From positions 5,665-26,288 of the forward strand of contig KN883616.1 of assembly GCA_000934455.1 (NCBI GenBank): a stretch of DNA of 20,624 nucleotides, read 5' to 3'. Below are positions 1 through 11,449 of the stretch, one piece after another (the first letter of the stretch is position 1; each line of letters begins with the position of its first letter). The DNA is from Apostichopus parvimensis (taxonomy: Eukaryota; Echinodermata; Holothuroidea; Aspidochirotida; Stichopodidae). The translations under genes and the position numbers were made by a program. The notes under the pieces were generated by a model. That model saw nothing but the letters and a program-made list of their open reading frames with translations. It was not told the DNA's origin and ran no database searches.

Positions 1-370
1 GGGGGGGGGGAGAAAATGGGCAAAGGAAAAAATGTTTGAAGTTTTATAGTTTTGATGCTATATTCACGTCTCACCGATCAAAAATGTCAATGGGTTGACC
101 CCAGGTGACCTTTGTGTGGGAAGTTATACAAGTTCAAAGTTAATTTTCAGACATTTAATGCAATTAACTCCCAGTGTCAAGGTCTGACACGATTGATATT
201 TTGGGACAAGTTGTGAATGGGGTGGTGGAACATTTCCAAACTTAAAGGTCATGTGATCTGAGGTCACCAATGTTATCATATCTGTTGACCCGCTTGTAGG
301 TGACCTTATATTTCTTACATTTTCAACGCCATATTCAGATATCAAAAGTGCCTTCCGATCAAAAATCTGA
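1..370. repeat. Diverged AGGTCA-type repeat, two partial units
   Basis: Two related stretches about 280 bp apart share a GCYATATTCA word, a CGATCAAAAAT word (about 76-86 and 355-365) and nearby TTGACCC...GGTGACC words (about 94-111 and 285-305). AAGGTCATGTGATCTGAGGT lies near 245-264. The pattern of repeated GGTCA half-sites resembles the diverged minisatellite and interspersed repeats common in marine invertebrate genomes. The long minus-strand reading frame here (124-516) looks like a by-product of the repeat. The window opens with a run of ten G, so the left boundary is unknown. Confidence 0.45.
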
Positions 371-719
371 TCACAATTTGTGATCACAAAAGTGTTGGCT
401 ATAGTGTTGGTTACTTTATGGGTACATGTAAGACCACAATTACTTGGACTATTTGAGCCCAATCTTGCTATGATAATATTATGTGTATTGTCATATACCC
501 CTACGCAAGGAACCACAGTGCCCTTGGGCTCTTGTTAAGATTTCATTTTGTGAAATTCCTCTTTCATCCTATCTTAGTGCTTCCAATCCTAATTCATTTT
601 CCATCTCCTCTACCGGCAATATATATAGCTATCAAACATAATAACAATTGTGTTAATTGTCGGAAACATGTTTAATAATATGCAATTGATCATTGAACAC
701 ATGACACTTCAATAACAAC

Positions 720-1490
720 AGGCAACTAACTTGACTATTTTGCCCACATATCATTCAGCGAGGATTTTACTTCTCTATGGAATTCGACGCAGTTACCGAG
801 TCAAACTTACTTTATCTTAGGTGACTTCAATATTAATCTATGCAACTATACGGATGTGACAAAAATGTTTCTGGATTACTGTGTACAGCTGTTCGTTAAT
901 GTCATGTATATCCCTAGCCTACAATAATTTCTGATACTTGTTGATGAAAGTTTAAATAATATTTCAGGAATATTAATTTCTGTCGTCACTAATCATCTTC
1001 CTGTATACTATAATGTTATCAATTGCAAAGCACAATCCAGTGCTTACAATGAAATAAATATCACCAAACGTGATTTTCCTGCTCATAAGATGTTCACCTT
1101 TATTAATGATGTACGCAATGTTAATTGAGACGAATTATATGACTTTACAGTTATTAATTACGCTTATAATTATTTCATTGATACTATTACATATTTCTGT
1201 AGCAAAAAGGATCCAATTAAATGTCACACAATTAAGAGTTAATGTCTTACTTATGGATTACTTCCGGTTTTCTTCGTTCAGTAACTACAAAAAGTACTAC
1301 AAAGCATTCGTTTACAACCGCACTCCTTCAAACAGCTTTTAAGGATTTTTCCCATGCCTTTCTTAAAAATCTTATAATTGCAATTGGGATTTTTTAAATG
1401 TACTGACAAAATCTTAGAGTCAAAAATATCATATATTTTGTAAAAAGGATTTTAAACGTCGAAATTCATGATTCAAAAAATCTTGAACAA
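720..1490 (+). mobile_element. LINE relic: C-terminal part of the AP endonuclease and the linker before the reverse transcriptase
   Basis: One frame from about 805 to 1245 reads like the end of a LINE apurinic endonuclease. It holds the catalytic box FILGDFNINL (GDFN at 820-831), then a GILISV stretch followed by TNHLPVY at 988-1005, which matches the family's SDHxP box with Asp replaced by Asn. After it comes a linker typical of Jockey/CR1/L2-group LINEs (a DFPAHKMFTFINDV segment, then NV-DELY). The frame is broken by internal stops, for example TAA at 928-930 and TGA at 1126-1128. The continuing similarity (YKKYYKAF, NRTPSNSF at about 1290-1341) lies in another frame. No reverse transcriptase follows, so this is a short, dead 5'-side fragment. 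The clade is not resolved. Confidence 0.75.
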
Positions 1491-2626
1491 GTCACGTGTA
1501 AGATAGGTGAAGACGTAGGAGCGACAAATTGGTTTGAGTGTTTTCCCTGTACTGTATACAAACATCGCGATATCAGTGCACAAACCTATTCAGAGTGGCA
1601 GTTGAATTACGAGATAAATCCTTGCAGTTGGCCAGGTAAGATACGCAATATGTAAAGCAATATTACATCTTTTAACAACTTGTTTTTCAGATACATGTTG
1701 GTCACGGAAAGTTAGTTTTATGGCCTAAAAAAATCGACCGTAGCGTAGGTTGAGACTTAGGACACGCAAAACTGTGTACCTAGACTCGTATACTTGGCCT
1801 AGTCCGAAGCCAAGAACAGAATGAAAACCCGGGGAGTAAGTCGTAATTTTATAAGATAGGCTTTAATATATATCGAAACAACATCTTTTCTACGTAATGG
1901 AAGATAAAAATTGCGTAAATATTAATAATAAAAGGAAGCATGAATATTATTACGCGTTACTAGTACAGCTAGTTTCGATTAGGCCTACGTACTGTACATA
2001 TGCTTTCCTTTTCACTTGACATGCTAGTGCACTGTTCGCATTCACACCACTATCGCTCACCCTTACGGGTTGGGCAATCACAACCCGTTTATTCTTCCAT
2101 TGCAATAACACTAGGCCTAAGGTTAGACCTCGCTGTGATTTGAGCCTCCGTGAATTCCGGCTCGAAATTATACACCACGGGTCCGTCGTAATTATCAGCC
2201 ATTGAAGGTAAGCAGTAGCCACGCAATCAAAAGAAGAATGTTTCCATTGAAAATCTTAAAAACGGTATAGGTAAATAAGCAAATCCAAAGAGTAATATTA
2301 GTTGAAAAGATTCGTACCGACAGCCGAGTGCAGTATCAGTCTTGATATTATCCGTACTGATAACGCGTAAGGATTATATTTGTCGCTGCTACGTCACAGG
2401 TCGGGCGAGGTCAATGTTGAAAAAGGAAAACTCGTCGCTTTTCTATTTCAAAAAGTAACCTAAAAACATCATTATTTCTGCCTTTTTAGATCACTTTCAA
2501 ATGAACTTAATGCATATATTTGAAGTTTATTATATTAGTAAGCATATATGTAAAAACGAAATAGCATTGGACTATTCCTTTAACTATACCATCTACAACA
2601 CAAGTTGATGATATTGTGTATGTTAT
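1491..2626. other. Spacer with no recognised gene
   Basis: A+T-rich unique-looking sequence. The only sizeable open frame (1950-2222, minus strand, 90 codons) has no recognisable domain and no good splice context. A few TAGGCCTA-type words occur, as elsewhere in the window. I see no RNA gene and no mobile-element terminus. Confidence 0.5.
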
Positions 2627-2920
2627 AGATATATCGCGTGAGCATTCTATAACTGTTTAAGGGCAATGTCTCTTCCGGGTTTGCGCTCTTCACTAAGCTA
2701 TATGCTGTATTATGACATACACTCTTGAGAATTACTCTAACGTTAAAGCTGCGTGCAGAATGCCATAGTGAATATTATACACCATATTATATCGCGTGAT
2801 TATTATATGAATGTTGCGGGTTTGCTCTTTGCACTAAACTGTATGCTGCATTATGACATACACAATCTATAATTACTTCAACTATAAAGTTGTGTGCTGA
2901 AAGCCATAGTGATTTAGATA
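2627..2920. repeat. Diverged tandem duplication, two units of about 140-155 bp
   Basis: Unit 1 (about 2627-2779) and unit 2 (about 2787-2920) share the same landmarks in the same order. These are ATATCGCGTGA (2631 and 2789), CGGGTTTGC with a CACTAA word, then TATGCTG followed by ATTATGACATACAC (2701 and 2842), AATTACT, and GCCATAGTGA (2762 and 2903). The offset is 158 bp at the left and 141 bp at the right, so one unit has gained or lost about 17 bp in the middle. Identity looks high in the blocks and low between them. No coding signal is seen. Confidence 0.8.
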
Positions 2921-5900
2921 TACCACGGAACCGTTTTACTTTGTTCTATGGGAAGATTGGATCAGGCGAATTGAAGTGTACGTACAATCTAAGTTACTTA
3001 TGACTTCATGTGTAGGCCCAGTCATAATTAAATATCAGCTCAATCCAATTAACGCGCCGCAGTGTGCATACTATATGTTTGCCTACATGTAGGTCATAGA
3101 ATTAAGCTAGTTATAGTAGTACTTTATTTACGTCTATATTGTTACAGACCAGTGGGCCTATATCAATTGTTAGGAATGTTTGGGATAAAAGTAGCTACTT
3201 GCGATCCCAAATTTGCATGGGTGTCATTTTGATTAAAAATATTGATTTATCGTTACCTTATGGTGATGTTGAAAACTGTGTATCAAGTAGGTTCCCTTTT
3301 GTCACTCTTAAGTTCGACCTCTTTCAAGGAGAGCGGTAGAGAGGGGACTATCCTGTAATTTTACTGGTGAACGGGAGAAAATAATGAAGATACGACGTCG
3401 TATTTATAGTGGTTATGGACACTTTAATGTTGTCTTGAAAATAAATAAATAATATATATTCTTAAATAGAACATAATCTGAGGAAGTAAAGTCCATTACA
3501 ATGAGAAGGTAGAATGCATTTGAATTCCACTTAGTACTGGTTCTTAATCAAAAGCATTATGCATGTGTTTGCCTACAATCCTTAGTGCATAAGCTTTGTA
3601 CATTATCGTGAAGCATATTACGTATGTATATGAATATGTGCGTGATATAACACTGTGTTTTCATACCCGTTCTTATACATCTGTTTTAGTGGGTTGTCCG
3701 TTTCACCCGAGTTCCGTGATTGCGCACTAGAGACACCGTTGTGGAATAAGGAACTGTTTGTCGAAATTACTATTGTAGCCTATAGGCTAAGGCTGTTTGC
3801 ATACAATGTAACGTAACGGGTATTTACAAATAGAAATGATAAACTAGTGACAAATAACATTTTGATTTACACCGTCTGTTTGACAACTGTTAAAACTAGA
3901 ACAGAAATTTGAAATTAGGGATGATAGTAAACTTGTTCTGCTGAAAATACCAGATGTCACTTGTAAATATGCACACCGACTTGAGAAATTTTATCTATGG
4001 TGGAGAACTATATTGAGCGGTTGTATGAATTATGGTGATGCAAACACTGCTTTCCTGAGCTTAAAGTTCATGGCAGCCATGTGTGCTCGAATAATATTCT
4101 CATTCCAAATACAAAACAAGAAAAGGTATTGTTTTTGCAACAAAGGCTGGTCATAGTTTTCCCTTGAGAGAGATATGTACCATTTACGTATTACTATTCC
4201 TATATTCCGGTGGCTAAAGTTTATTGTCAAACGCAATTGCTGTCAATTGTTGCATCTTTAGGTTAAAAACCACATGATTATATCATGTGAAGACGTGGAG
4301 ATACATATTCTCAATATTTGGTGATGTTTTATGCTGACATATGTCAACATCAACATATTAATAACATTGTGGAAACTCCCTTTTCCCCTATAAACGGTAC
4401 ATATCATGTCCCCAATAATGTGTTTACAAAACTGTTGCATAGTGATGAAATGATAAATTCAAAAAAACATATGAAAACATTACAAAGAAAAATTGCAGGA
4501 GCTATGTGGTAAACGTAATTTCAAATACTCCTATGAACCCCTTCTCACCCCCTCCCCCACACAAAACAAAAAAATAGCTGAATACAAAAATGGATTACTG
4601 AGAAGTATTTATGTCCTTTAAAATCTCTATGAGAAAACAAATAGTATCTGAAAGTGTTACAGACTCCAGGGATTCACTCCCAGAACCCTCCTCTATTGCC
4701 GGCCTCTACACTCCCACCCAATAAGTGTACCTCCATCCGATCAGATATAAAGCAAAGTAAACCTTCTTCCTTACCCAACACTCGACAGCAACCATGGCTA
4801 GCTAAATCAAGTTCAAATGTGCATATAAGTGTAATGTTTTATCGGTACCAGTGGAATAGTGGTTCAAAATGCTAAATGTAAGGGAACTATAGGCATAGCC
4901 TAGTTGTATATCACTATATGATTTTTGGGCAAGTTAGGCCTAAAATAAGATGTAGTGAACATTTGTACTTGGAGTAATATCAGCAGTAAACATAAATATG
5001 AACTATGGATTACTTTCACTTAAACCTTTAGTGTTCCTGTTGGTGCGCAAGTTTGTATAGTGGTATTATTAAGCGAATGGTGTAATCAAATTTATCAAAC
5101 TGACCACTTTATATTTTGATACGATTTGTGAACTTAGTTGCTTTTGAAGACCGGCGCTTCTAATGTCTGTTCACAGTATTCGCATAATGTATAAATGCGA
5201 AGACAACACGAGGTTTTCTTTTCGGTTTGAAGGCAATACAATTCGTGTGTCGATACACATAAAATACGAAGAAAATTTTTCAAAACAGTGTTTAACCCCT
5301 TAATGTTTTCAAAGGGGATCATATCACCGATTGTATGGAACGCCAAACGGGACAGAAATTATGTGAACATTTAAATGTGGTTCAAGCCACGAATATATTG
5401 TATTCAAGAATCAAAACTAGTTTATCGGAAGATTCCAGCGGTCTGTTAGACTTATAACTTACATACTTATGTAAGGTACTAATTGAAAGATTTTTTAAAA
5501 TTTTATTTAAAGAAATACAAATGTTTACAACCGTCTCTCATTTTAACAAATTTTGGCTGCTATGAAGGAGCATCAGGCAAGGGGGAAATGAGATGGGAGG
5601 AAAAGAAATAACTCCGTTATCTCACGTATGCATGAAGCACAAGTAAAATCAGATTTCCCAAATAGAAGAATACATGAGCTTCTGCAGTTGTTTGCTGAAC
5701 TTGTTTTAACGATAGCCTACAGTAATACGTACACAATCCTACAAACATATGTGTGTAAACATGCGTACAACCAATGTCTGGTTCATTATTCTTTGCAGTG
5801 GCGTGTAATTTGCTACTTCCACTAATCTACATAGGCCTATTAAGTGTTACGCTAGACAAATTCGAATCAAAAACCTCCTTTTCCTCGTAGAATAAATAGA

Positions 5901-6511
5901 AGTCTAATACACAATCAGATATAGCAAAATATTCTCTTCCTAAGGTAAGTAAATACCAAAGCTCTCATGACTTACTCCCGTTGTGTCTATTTATCCTCTT
6001 TCACAACTCTCCTGTTCCTTGTCTTTCATTAGACATCCCTGATCTTCATAATAAACGATCTTTGTGAAGCGTCCTGCTAATGCGATATCTTATCTACAGT
6101 AACTGTCACTATTAAGCACAAAATGAAATAACGCGTTTGCTATAACACCAAGATTGTTTGACTTTCTTTGAACTTCAACCACCTGCATCCCAATCCCAAG
6201 CCCATCCTACCTTTAAATTTAACTCTCATATTTTCCATGAGTCTCCCCTGCAAACAAATAAAACAAATTGATTGTACTTCAATTGATGGAACCTCATCTG
6301 ACATATTTTTCGCTGTTTAACCCCACCCCCTCTGTTCTTCCGGTAACCCTCATTACATTTTCACAGCAAAATACATTGTTTTCACAACATAAAATCACTT
6401 CGCTATCATTTTATCGTTATTGTTAATGGTGAAGGAAGACATGAATCTTTTCATCAAAGTCTCAGCACATTCAAACTTTATAAATTCCTTGCTATGTCAC
6501 TATATTTTCAG
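2921..6511. other. Long spacer with no supported gene
   Basis: Nothing I can support as a gene. Open frames of 60-73 codons occur at 3139-3339, 4318-4512 and 4654-4875 (plus) and at 5134-5346 (minus). None carries a recognisable domain or a convincing pair of splice sites. Small features seen: an 8-bp-arm inverted repeat CACATGAT/ATCATGTG (4271-4289), the 12-bp palindrome TGACATATGTCA (4335-4346), a C-rich stretch near 4540-4560, and a strong isolated splice-donor word AAGGTAAGT at about 5942-5950 after a pyrimidine-rich TTTTCCTCGTAG. The 54 bp between those two splice-like signals contain stops in all the frames I checked, so I do not call an exon. Confidence 0.45.
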
Positions 6512-7202
6512 ATCGACTCGATTTTACCTGATGATATCCGGGGAAGTCGTGGTAACATACCTTAACGTGTACTTGGTGTGTTTTACTGACAAGTCACAGC
6601 TTTTCTACTGCAAGGTATGATATGGAATGCTTAAATTACTAGAAACTAGTTCAATGCCTTTTAAGTTGGTTGCGTACATAAAAAAGGCCAGGGTGACAAA
6701 CTTCCATCGGCTGAACGAACACGATCACGAACACAATCCCAACACAAAAGTTACTATTGATACTATTGACAAATTCAATATTGTTAGTACCATAAGAACT
6801 AAGTTTGGTTGTACACCAACGTAGGTTGACGCCATTTTCTGTATTAACTCATTTCAAGAGTTTCTGTATTTTTTTCGGTTTACAGATCCCATCGGTTATG
6901 CAAGAAGTGTTGATCAACTCAGTCGGTCTTATCGAGAGTATCTGGTACAAATATCTAACTGGTAAGTAACACAGTTAATTCTATAGTAGACAATTTAGTG
7001 AACAAACCACACATATTGAAACGTTATGTTTTGTGTATGTTGTTCTGTTCTGATGTGTCGTATCGTGTGGTTTTTGGCCACATCTACTGGATCCTGCTAT
7101 TAAATACTTTCAATTAGCAGCCTACTTTTTCTATGAATTTATTCAGTTATCTTTCCAGAACGCAACATTTGTTGGCTTTCCACGAAAATCTATGTCAGAT
7201 AA
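6512..7202 (+). CDS. Three candidate 3' exons of an unidentified spliced gene
   Basis: Exon a is 6512-6614, after TATATTTTCAG and before GTATGA. Exon b is 6886-6961, after a long T-rich tract ending GGTTTACAG and before GTAAGT. Exon c is 7159-7202, after ATCTTTCCAG and ending in TAA. The phases agree: exon a ends on a whole codon, exon b leaves one base, and exon c supplies two, with no internal stop. The visible product is about 73 residues. Exon a gives a hydrophobic, aromatic stretch (VVVTYLNVYLVCF, then TDKSQLFYCK). Exon b gives IPSVMQEV, then INSVGLIESIWYKYLT. Exon c gives a short tail, RNICWLST and a few more residues. One segment could cross a membrane, and cysteines are frequent. I do not recognise the family. 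The upstream exon should end with two bases of a codon, and I could not find it. The evidence is splice logic only. Confidence 0.45.
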
Positions 7203-7795
7203 AAAATCTTTAAAAGAAAAGCAAATGCCGTTGGCTAATAGAGAATATTCCCAAAACACAAAATTGTTATAGCTTTCTTTATCCATCTTGGTCAAAGGAA
7301 AGTGATTGTTATGGAACTAAAAGTCCAATTTGTTTTCTATACTATGATGCTCGCCAACTACGTAACGTTAACATTGCCAAAAATAAATAATAAAGAAGAA
7401 ACAGAATTGGCTTCTACTCATCAGTCTAAGAATGTATATGTGGTGACGACCGTTCAATTTAAATTTAAACTTTATGTGTATATACATTAGCTAGTTTGGT
7501 AATGTAACAAATAGTTTCATTACTCGTTAACTAATATGTTTGTTGCACAGATTGCAATAGAATAGCTGTTACTTGTCGATAAAACACATACAAACACGCA
7601 GAACACACACATACAACAATACATAAATAAAGAGCGCTTTTGTCTGCTAGCAAAAAGCATGTCGAATTGTCCCACTTATTTGACGATTTATTTAAAAAAT
7701 ATGTAAGGAACAAACACGCTAAAAAAGGTTATACATGTGTGCGTATAAATACTACACAAAGCATTGTTTAGGTATGCAATACACTTCCAGAATGT
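7203..7795. other. A+T-rich spacer, possibly the 3' UTR of the exon group upstream
   Basis: No gene is seen. The first part could be the 3' untranslated region of the candidate gene ending at 7202. Around 7580-7620 there is a CA/ACAC-rich low-complexity patch. Confidence 0.4.
7382..7387 (+). terminator. Possible polyadenylation signal AATAAA
   Basis: AATAAA lies about 180 bp after the stop codon of the candidate terminal exon at 7159-7202. It fits the end of that transcript, but the word is common in A+T-rich DNA. Confidence 0.25.
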
Positions 7796-7910
7796 GTGTA
7801 AGCAACCCATATACACTGAGTATACGGATGTGTTGAGGCACAAGGGCAAACATGTGTTAGCCACCCAGATATACTGAGTATACGGATGTGTTGAGGCACC
7901 GGGCAAACAG
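7796..7910. repeat. 58-bp tandem duplication
   Basis: Two adjacent copies (about 7796-7852 and 7854-7910) share ACTGAGTATACGGATGTG followed by TTGAGGCAC, then GGGCAAACA. The shared core starts at 7815 and again at 7873, a period of 58 bp. Differences are few, so the duplication is fairly young. It ends about 65 bp before the first DIRS-like relic. Confidence 0.85.
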
Positions 7911-7974
7911 TGCTCAACATCGTATGGTACTACATAAACAAAATCTTAAATTAATACCCGTTTTGCTTGAACGT

Positions 7975-10160
7975 TGTGCTTAAGAGGCGACGGACCGTCC
8001 AGAAACAGAGATTCCCCAGAGACCAGCACGTCCAGCAACTTCAGGGAGACCGAGAGTGGCTACTGCAATATTTCAACCGTTGGTCGAGTAGTTGGCTACC
8101 ACCGAGAAACCCATCTCTGACCGGTCCTGCGGACGCAACACGTCCAAACCCGGTCAAATCACAATTAGCACCAGAGCGGGAACGAGGCCGCCTACAACCG
8201 GTCCCTAAAGCTCAGAAACCCCAGAAGTGGACGCCCTGGAGCTGCTAGCCTTAGAGAGGTGGTCCGATGCCGGAGACGGAGCCTCCTTTCTAGTTTGCTA
8301 CGACTCACAGCCTGTGGAGGCGGAGGAAGATGAGAATGTTGAAGTTGACTTTAAAGGAATTGATATGCCCAAAGACCTCGTAACCAAGGCCATGGAGATA
8401 TTCTCCAAGATATTGGGTTTCGAACCTACAACCGCACTCGCACCCAAACCGACGGACCGAGCGTCCAGACTCTGAACTACGAACGAAACCTCAAAATCAG
8501 CAGCCCCGTGCGAACCCGTGGACTTAGTCTTTTTCGACAGTGTCGGACATTTCCAGGCCAAAAGACAATGTTCCGCCTTCCCGGTCAAACAAGACCCTGC
8601 CCTGAATGATATCGACTCGACATGAAGACTTGACACATGTCGTTTGACTTGAACCAGGCCTCTAGGATCGGCTTGAAATTTTAGTCAACTCTCATGCTAG
8701 CAGCATAGTTGCTCATCAGACAGCATCAGCAGCTCCCGGATGACAAACAACAGGTCCCCGACCGATAAGCATCCCAATCATGTAGCTATTGGGTCCACTA
8801 GCGAGACTGATATAAGATCAATTCGCCAGGATCTCGTCGCGATGATATGACCTGAAGGAGAGACAAGACACAGACTGATCCACTTCCCGATGACAGGTGA
8901 AGACCATGTTCACAGGCCGGTTTACCGAAGTGGTATAGTGCAATTTTATGAGAAGGGATACACTTACTAAGTCGAAATTCTCAAAACTGATCCTTCAGAG
9001 ACCTCAAACTGGCAGACCGGCGTCGATGAGAGCCTCCACTAGCCCCAGACCATAGGAGAGGTCGCGCCATTCTGCTCAGGGCCTCTCAAATGCCAGAAAA
9101 TAGAACCAGCTAGTACACGCCTTCTCCAGGGAACAACCAACCCGACGGAGTGGTACTTGGAACATCAGACATGCTCACGGCTCTTCAGAATTCTCGTGAG
9201 CCGGAACATCGACCTCTTCGCGTCGAGCGAGATTGCCAAGCTCTCCACATTCTGCCTCAGAATATTGCACCCGCAATCCTGATCGGCAGACGCGATGTAG
9301 TTATCTTGAGTCAGTATGCAGGCATACTTCTTCCCTCCGCTATGCCTCGCTAGTCCTTGTGAAACTATAGAAATCCAGGGCGAAGATCCCAGGTGGCACA
9401 GGAGACCATGGTTCCGTCTTCTTCTTGTCATTTTCTGCTTCCTGCCACGCTCCCTGTCAGATTCGTGCATCTACTGTTTTAAGCCAAGGGGAGAATCTTT
9501 CACCACAACATCCGGTTCCTCAACCTGACTGCCTGGCCTTTATCAAGTCTGATCTCAGAGCGCGAGGGATTTCGGAAGAAATTGCAGATATGACAGTGGC
9601 AGCAAGAAGACCTGGCACTATCAGGACGTATTCTTCACGACTTAGCTACTTCTTCTGATGGTGTAAGAACATATTGACCCACATGCAGCGTATGTGAACC
9701 AAAATAACGGATTTCCTCATGTACCTCTTCTACAAAGGCAAACAAAGCTCTACGGTCAGAAACTACCGTTCGACAACTGCTGCAATTCACATATGATTCC
9801 CTGACGTTCCACATAAGGCTCTGACCAAGTATTTACTGCAGTCATTCGGAGGATGGATAATCGGAAGCCCGTGAACCGGAAACTCCCATGGAGCATAAAC
9901 AGAATGCTCAGGGATTAACTTCACTCCTCTCTTACCTGTCTCCTACTACAATAACGCACATTCCTAGTCTACCAAAAATGCCACTGGTATAACTTTTGCA
10001 CTGCGCCCTCCCCTGTTCACTACTCTTCCAACCACATTTACCAATCCGAAGGAAAACGCGTGGTTTTATACTCCGTTTTCCTTTACGCCTTCTCTCACGT
10101 TTCTTGCGCGAATCCTGCTGCTTGCGACGAAGTTTGCAGCCAGATTGTTTAAGCTACTAG
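7975..10160 (+). mobile_element. Fossil DIRS-like tyrosine-recombinase retrotransposon, copy A (broken)
   Basis: A G+C-richer block in A+T-rich surroundings. About 7975-8640 reads as gag-like sequence (basic, Pro/Gln-rich, then an acidic stretch), assigned by position and composition. About 8640-9130 is too decayed to assign, and a clear reverse transcriptase is not seen. About 9130-9230 holds the segment after RNase H, with the NIDLFASS box at 9205-9228. About 9525-9790 matches the core-binding part of a DIRS-type tyrosine recombinase, with the conserved box ARRPGTIRTY...SRL from about 9602. The same two landmarks, in the same order, occur in copy B. The element is incomplete and broken many times, and looks older than copy B. 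Both ends are approximate. Confidence 0.65.
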
Positions 10161-10689
10161 GCTACTAAGTATTATCTTGTTTTTTGGCAGTTTTACTACC
10201 GCTTTGTATATAGAATTTCGCCCAGCTCGTGTATTATGGTTCAAAATGTGTATTGTGCGATACCTTGTGTTAGGCTAACGTGTTTTACAGTTCTTACAGT
10301 TACTAATACAGTTACCATTTGCTTGTGTCAATGTACTTATTGTATTACTGTTCTTGCTTAGGCCTTTTCCTTGTTCCCACTTATTATCAGTCGGGTTCCA
10401 CGGGATTTCCGGGCTTGTACGTACCCCCCCCCCCCGTTGGCGTCTCCAGTGGAAGACTTAGGCCTGTTTCCAGGCTTTTCAGTTATTTACGGGGACTTCG
10501 TGTCGCCCCCCGTTAGCTCTCTGGCGGAGCGATAAGCCTTAGTCTGTTTGGGGTTTCCAACCTTCATTACGGTTCTCTATCTACAGAGTTTATTTTACCC
10601 TCCTCTCGGGCCTCGTTGGCTCATGTATCTCACGGGCCTATAATATTGTTATTGTTGTTTCTTCTTCTCGAGTTCTCCTCTTCCTATCT
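10161..10689 (+). other. Junction or leader between the two DIRS-like relics
   Basis: Non-coding stretch between the decayed 3' end of copy A and the gag-like start of copy B. From about 10380 it becomes G+C-richer and carries a run of 12 C (10424-10435), and it probably includes the 5' leader and terminal repeat of copy B. I could not match a terminal inverted or split direct repeat by eye, so the exact boundary is unknown. Confidence 0.35.
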
Positions 10690-11248
10690 TAGCTGTAGGT
10701 TGCGATGTATAAGGAACGGAGACATACCATCAAGTGGGCAACCTGCTCTCTTTTCCGCCCGGTCGCGCTTGAGACGAGCACGCCATATGCATGCAATGCC
10801 GATCCTGCTCTCGGCGGGATTCGTGCTCGATCTGCAAATTGAAATGAAACAGAGGCCTGGTTGGAGGCCAAACGTAAGCGGCTACAGCTCCAACTAGACC
10901 ACCTAACGAATACGACATGTGACCAGCCTTCTTAAAAGGCCACGGTCCTGAACCCCCCCCCCCCGGGCGGGGCCCAGCGAACATCCCGTGCTACCGATCC
11001 TCAGAGCGGATACCAGCTAAAACCCAAGGCTAAGGTCAATTTAAAGGACTATAACAGAGCTAAAAAGGAAGGCACCAAAAGACAATCAGGCTTCAAAAAG
11101 TAGAGCCGATCCTACTCAGCCTCGCAGTTTGCGTCGGTACCTACAAATCCCAGGGAACACAGCCGCTCGCCGGTGCGTCGTCCCTCACCGATACCCGACG
11201 AGTCTTCTGCGGATTCAGACACTGCACTGTAAACAAGTACCTGTAAAT

Positions 11249-11295
11249 TTTACAGTAAATTACTGGCAGCAGAGTTGCCAGTAATTTACTGTAAA
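11249..11295. repeat. Perfect 20-bp-arm hairpin in the left end of the CACT element
   Basis: Arms at 11249-11268 and 11276-11295 are exact inverted copies around a 7-base loop (GCAGAGT). The arm core is TACAGTAAATTACTGGCA. It lies 24 bp inside the left terminus and would fold strongly as single-stranded DNA or RNA. Confidence 0.9.
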
Positions 11296-11341
11296 TTTTA
11301 CGGTAAAAAACCTCTTGCTGTAAAATATATCTACAGTACTA

Positions 11342-11449
11342 TACTGTAAAATGTTACAGTAATAAAATCAATTACTGTAGATCAAAAGTTGTTGAAATAC
11401 AGTACATTACTGTAAAATGATACAGTAATAAAATCAATTACCGTAAATC
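11342..11449. repeat. Subterminal 42-bp direct repeat, 66-bp period
   Basis: Copies at 11342-11383 and 11408-11449 differ at only a few bases. Each begins TACTGTAAAATG and contains ACAGTAATAAAATCAATTAC. Subterminal repeats of this kind are typical transposase-binding arrays of CACTA-like elements. The binding role here is inferred. Confidence 0.85.

Noticed and set aside
124-516. 130-codon open frame, minus strand
   Set aside because: It overlaps the diverged GGTCA repeat, and the frame is explained by repeat composition. No domain is recognised.
4318-4512. 64-codon open frame, plus strand, Lys/His-rich end
   Set aside because: No recognisable family and no clear splice sites. Overlapping frames of similar length lie on the other strand.
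4654-4875. Pro/Ser-rich open frame after TGTTACAG, possibly an exon
   Set aside because: The pyrimidine tract before the AG is poor, no convincing donor follows, and the composition alone is not evidence.
5134-5346. Cys-rich 70-codon frame, minus strand, with CEYC
   Set aside because: Only one CxxC pair and irregular cysteine spacing. No known zinc-finger pattern or splice context.
5891-5944. 54-bp candidate exon with strong acceptor and AAGGTAAGT donor, possibly upstream of the exon group at 6512
   Set aside because: The frame needed to join exon 6512-6614 contains a stop, so it cannot be a coding exon of that gene.
7688-7906. 72-codon frame, minus strand, with an internal amino-acid repeat
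   Set aside because: The repeat is simply the 58-bp tandem duplication read in frame.
10616-10897. 93-codon frame with a hydrophobic N-terminus resembling a signal peptide
   Set aside because: It overlaps the gag-like part of DIRS copy B in another frame. The hydrophobic run comes from a T-rich stretch.
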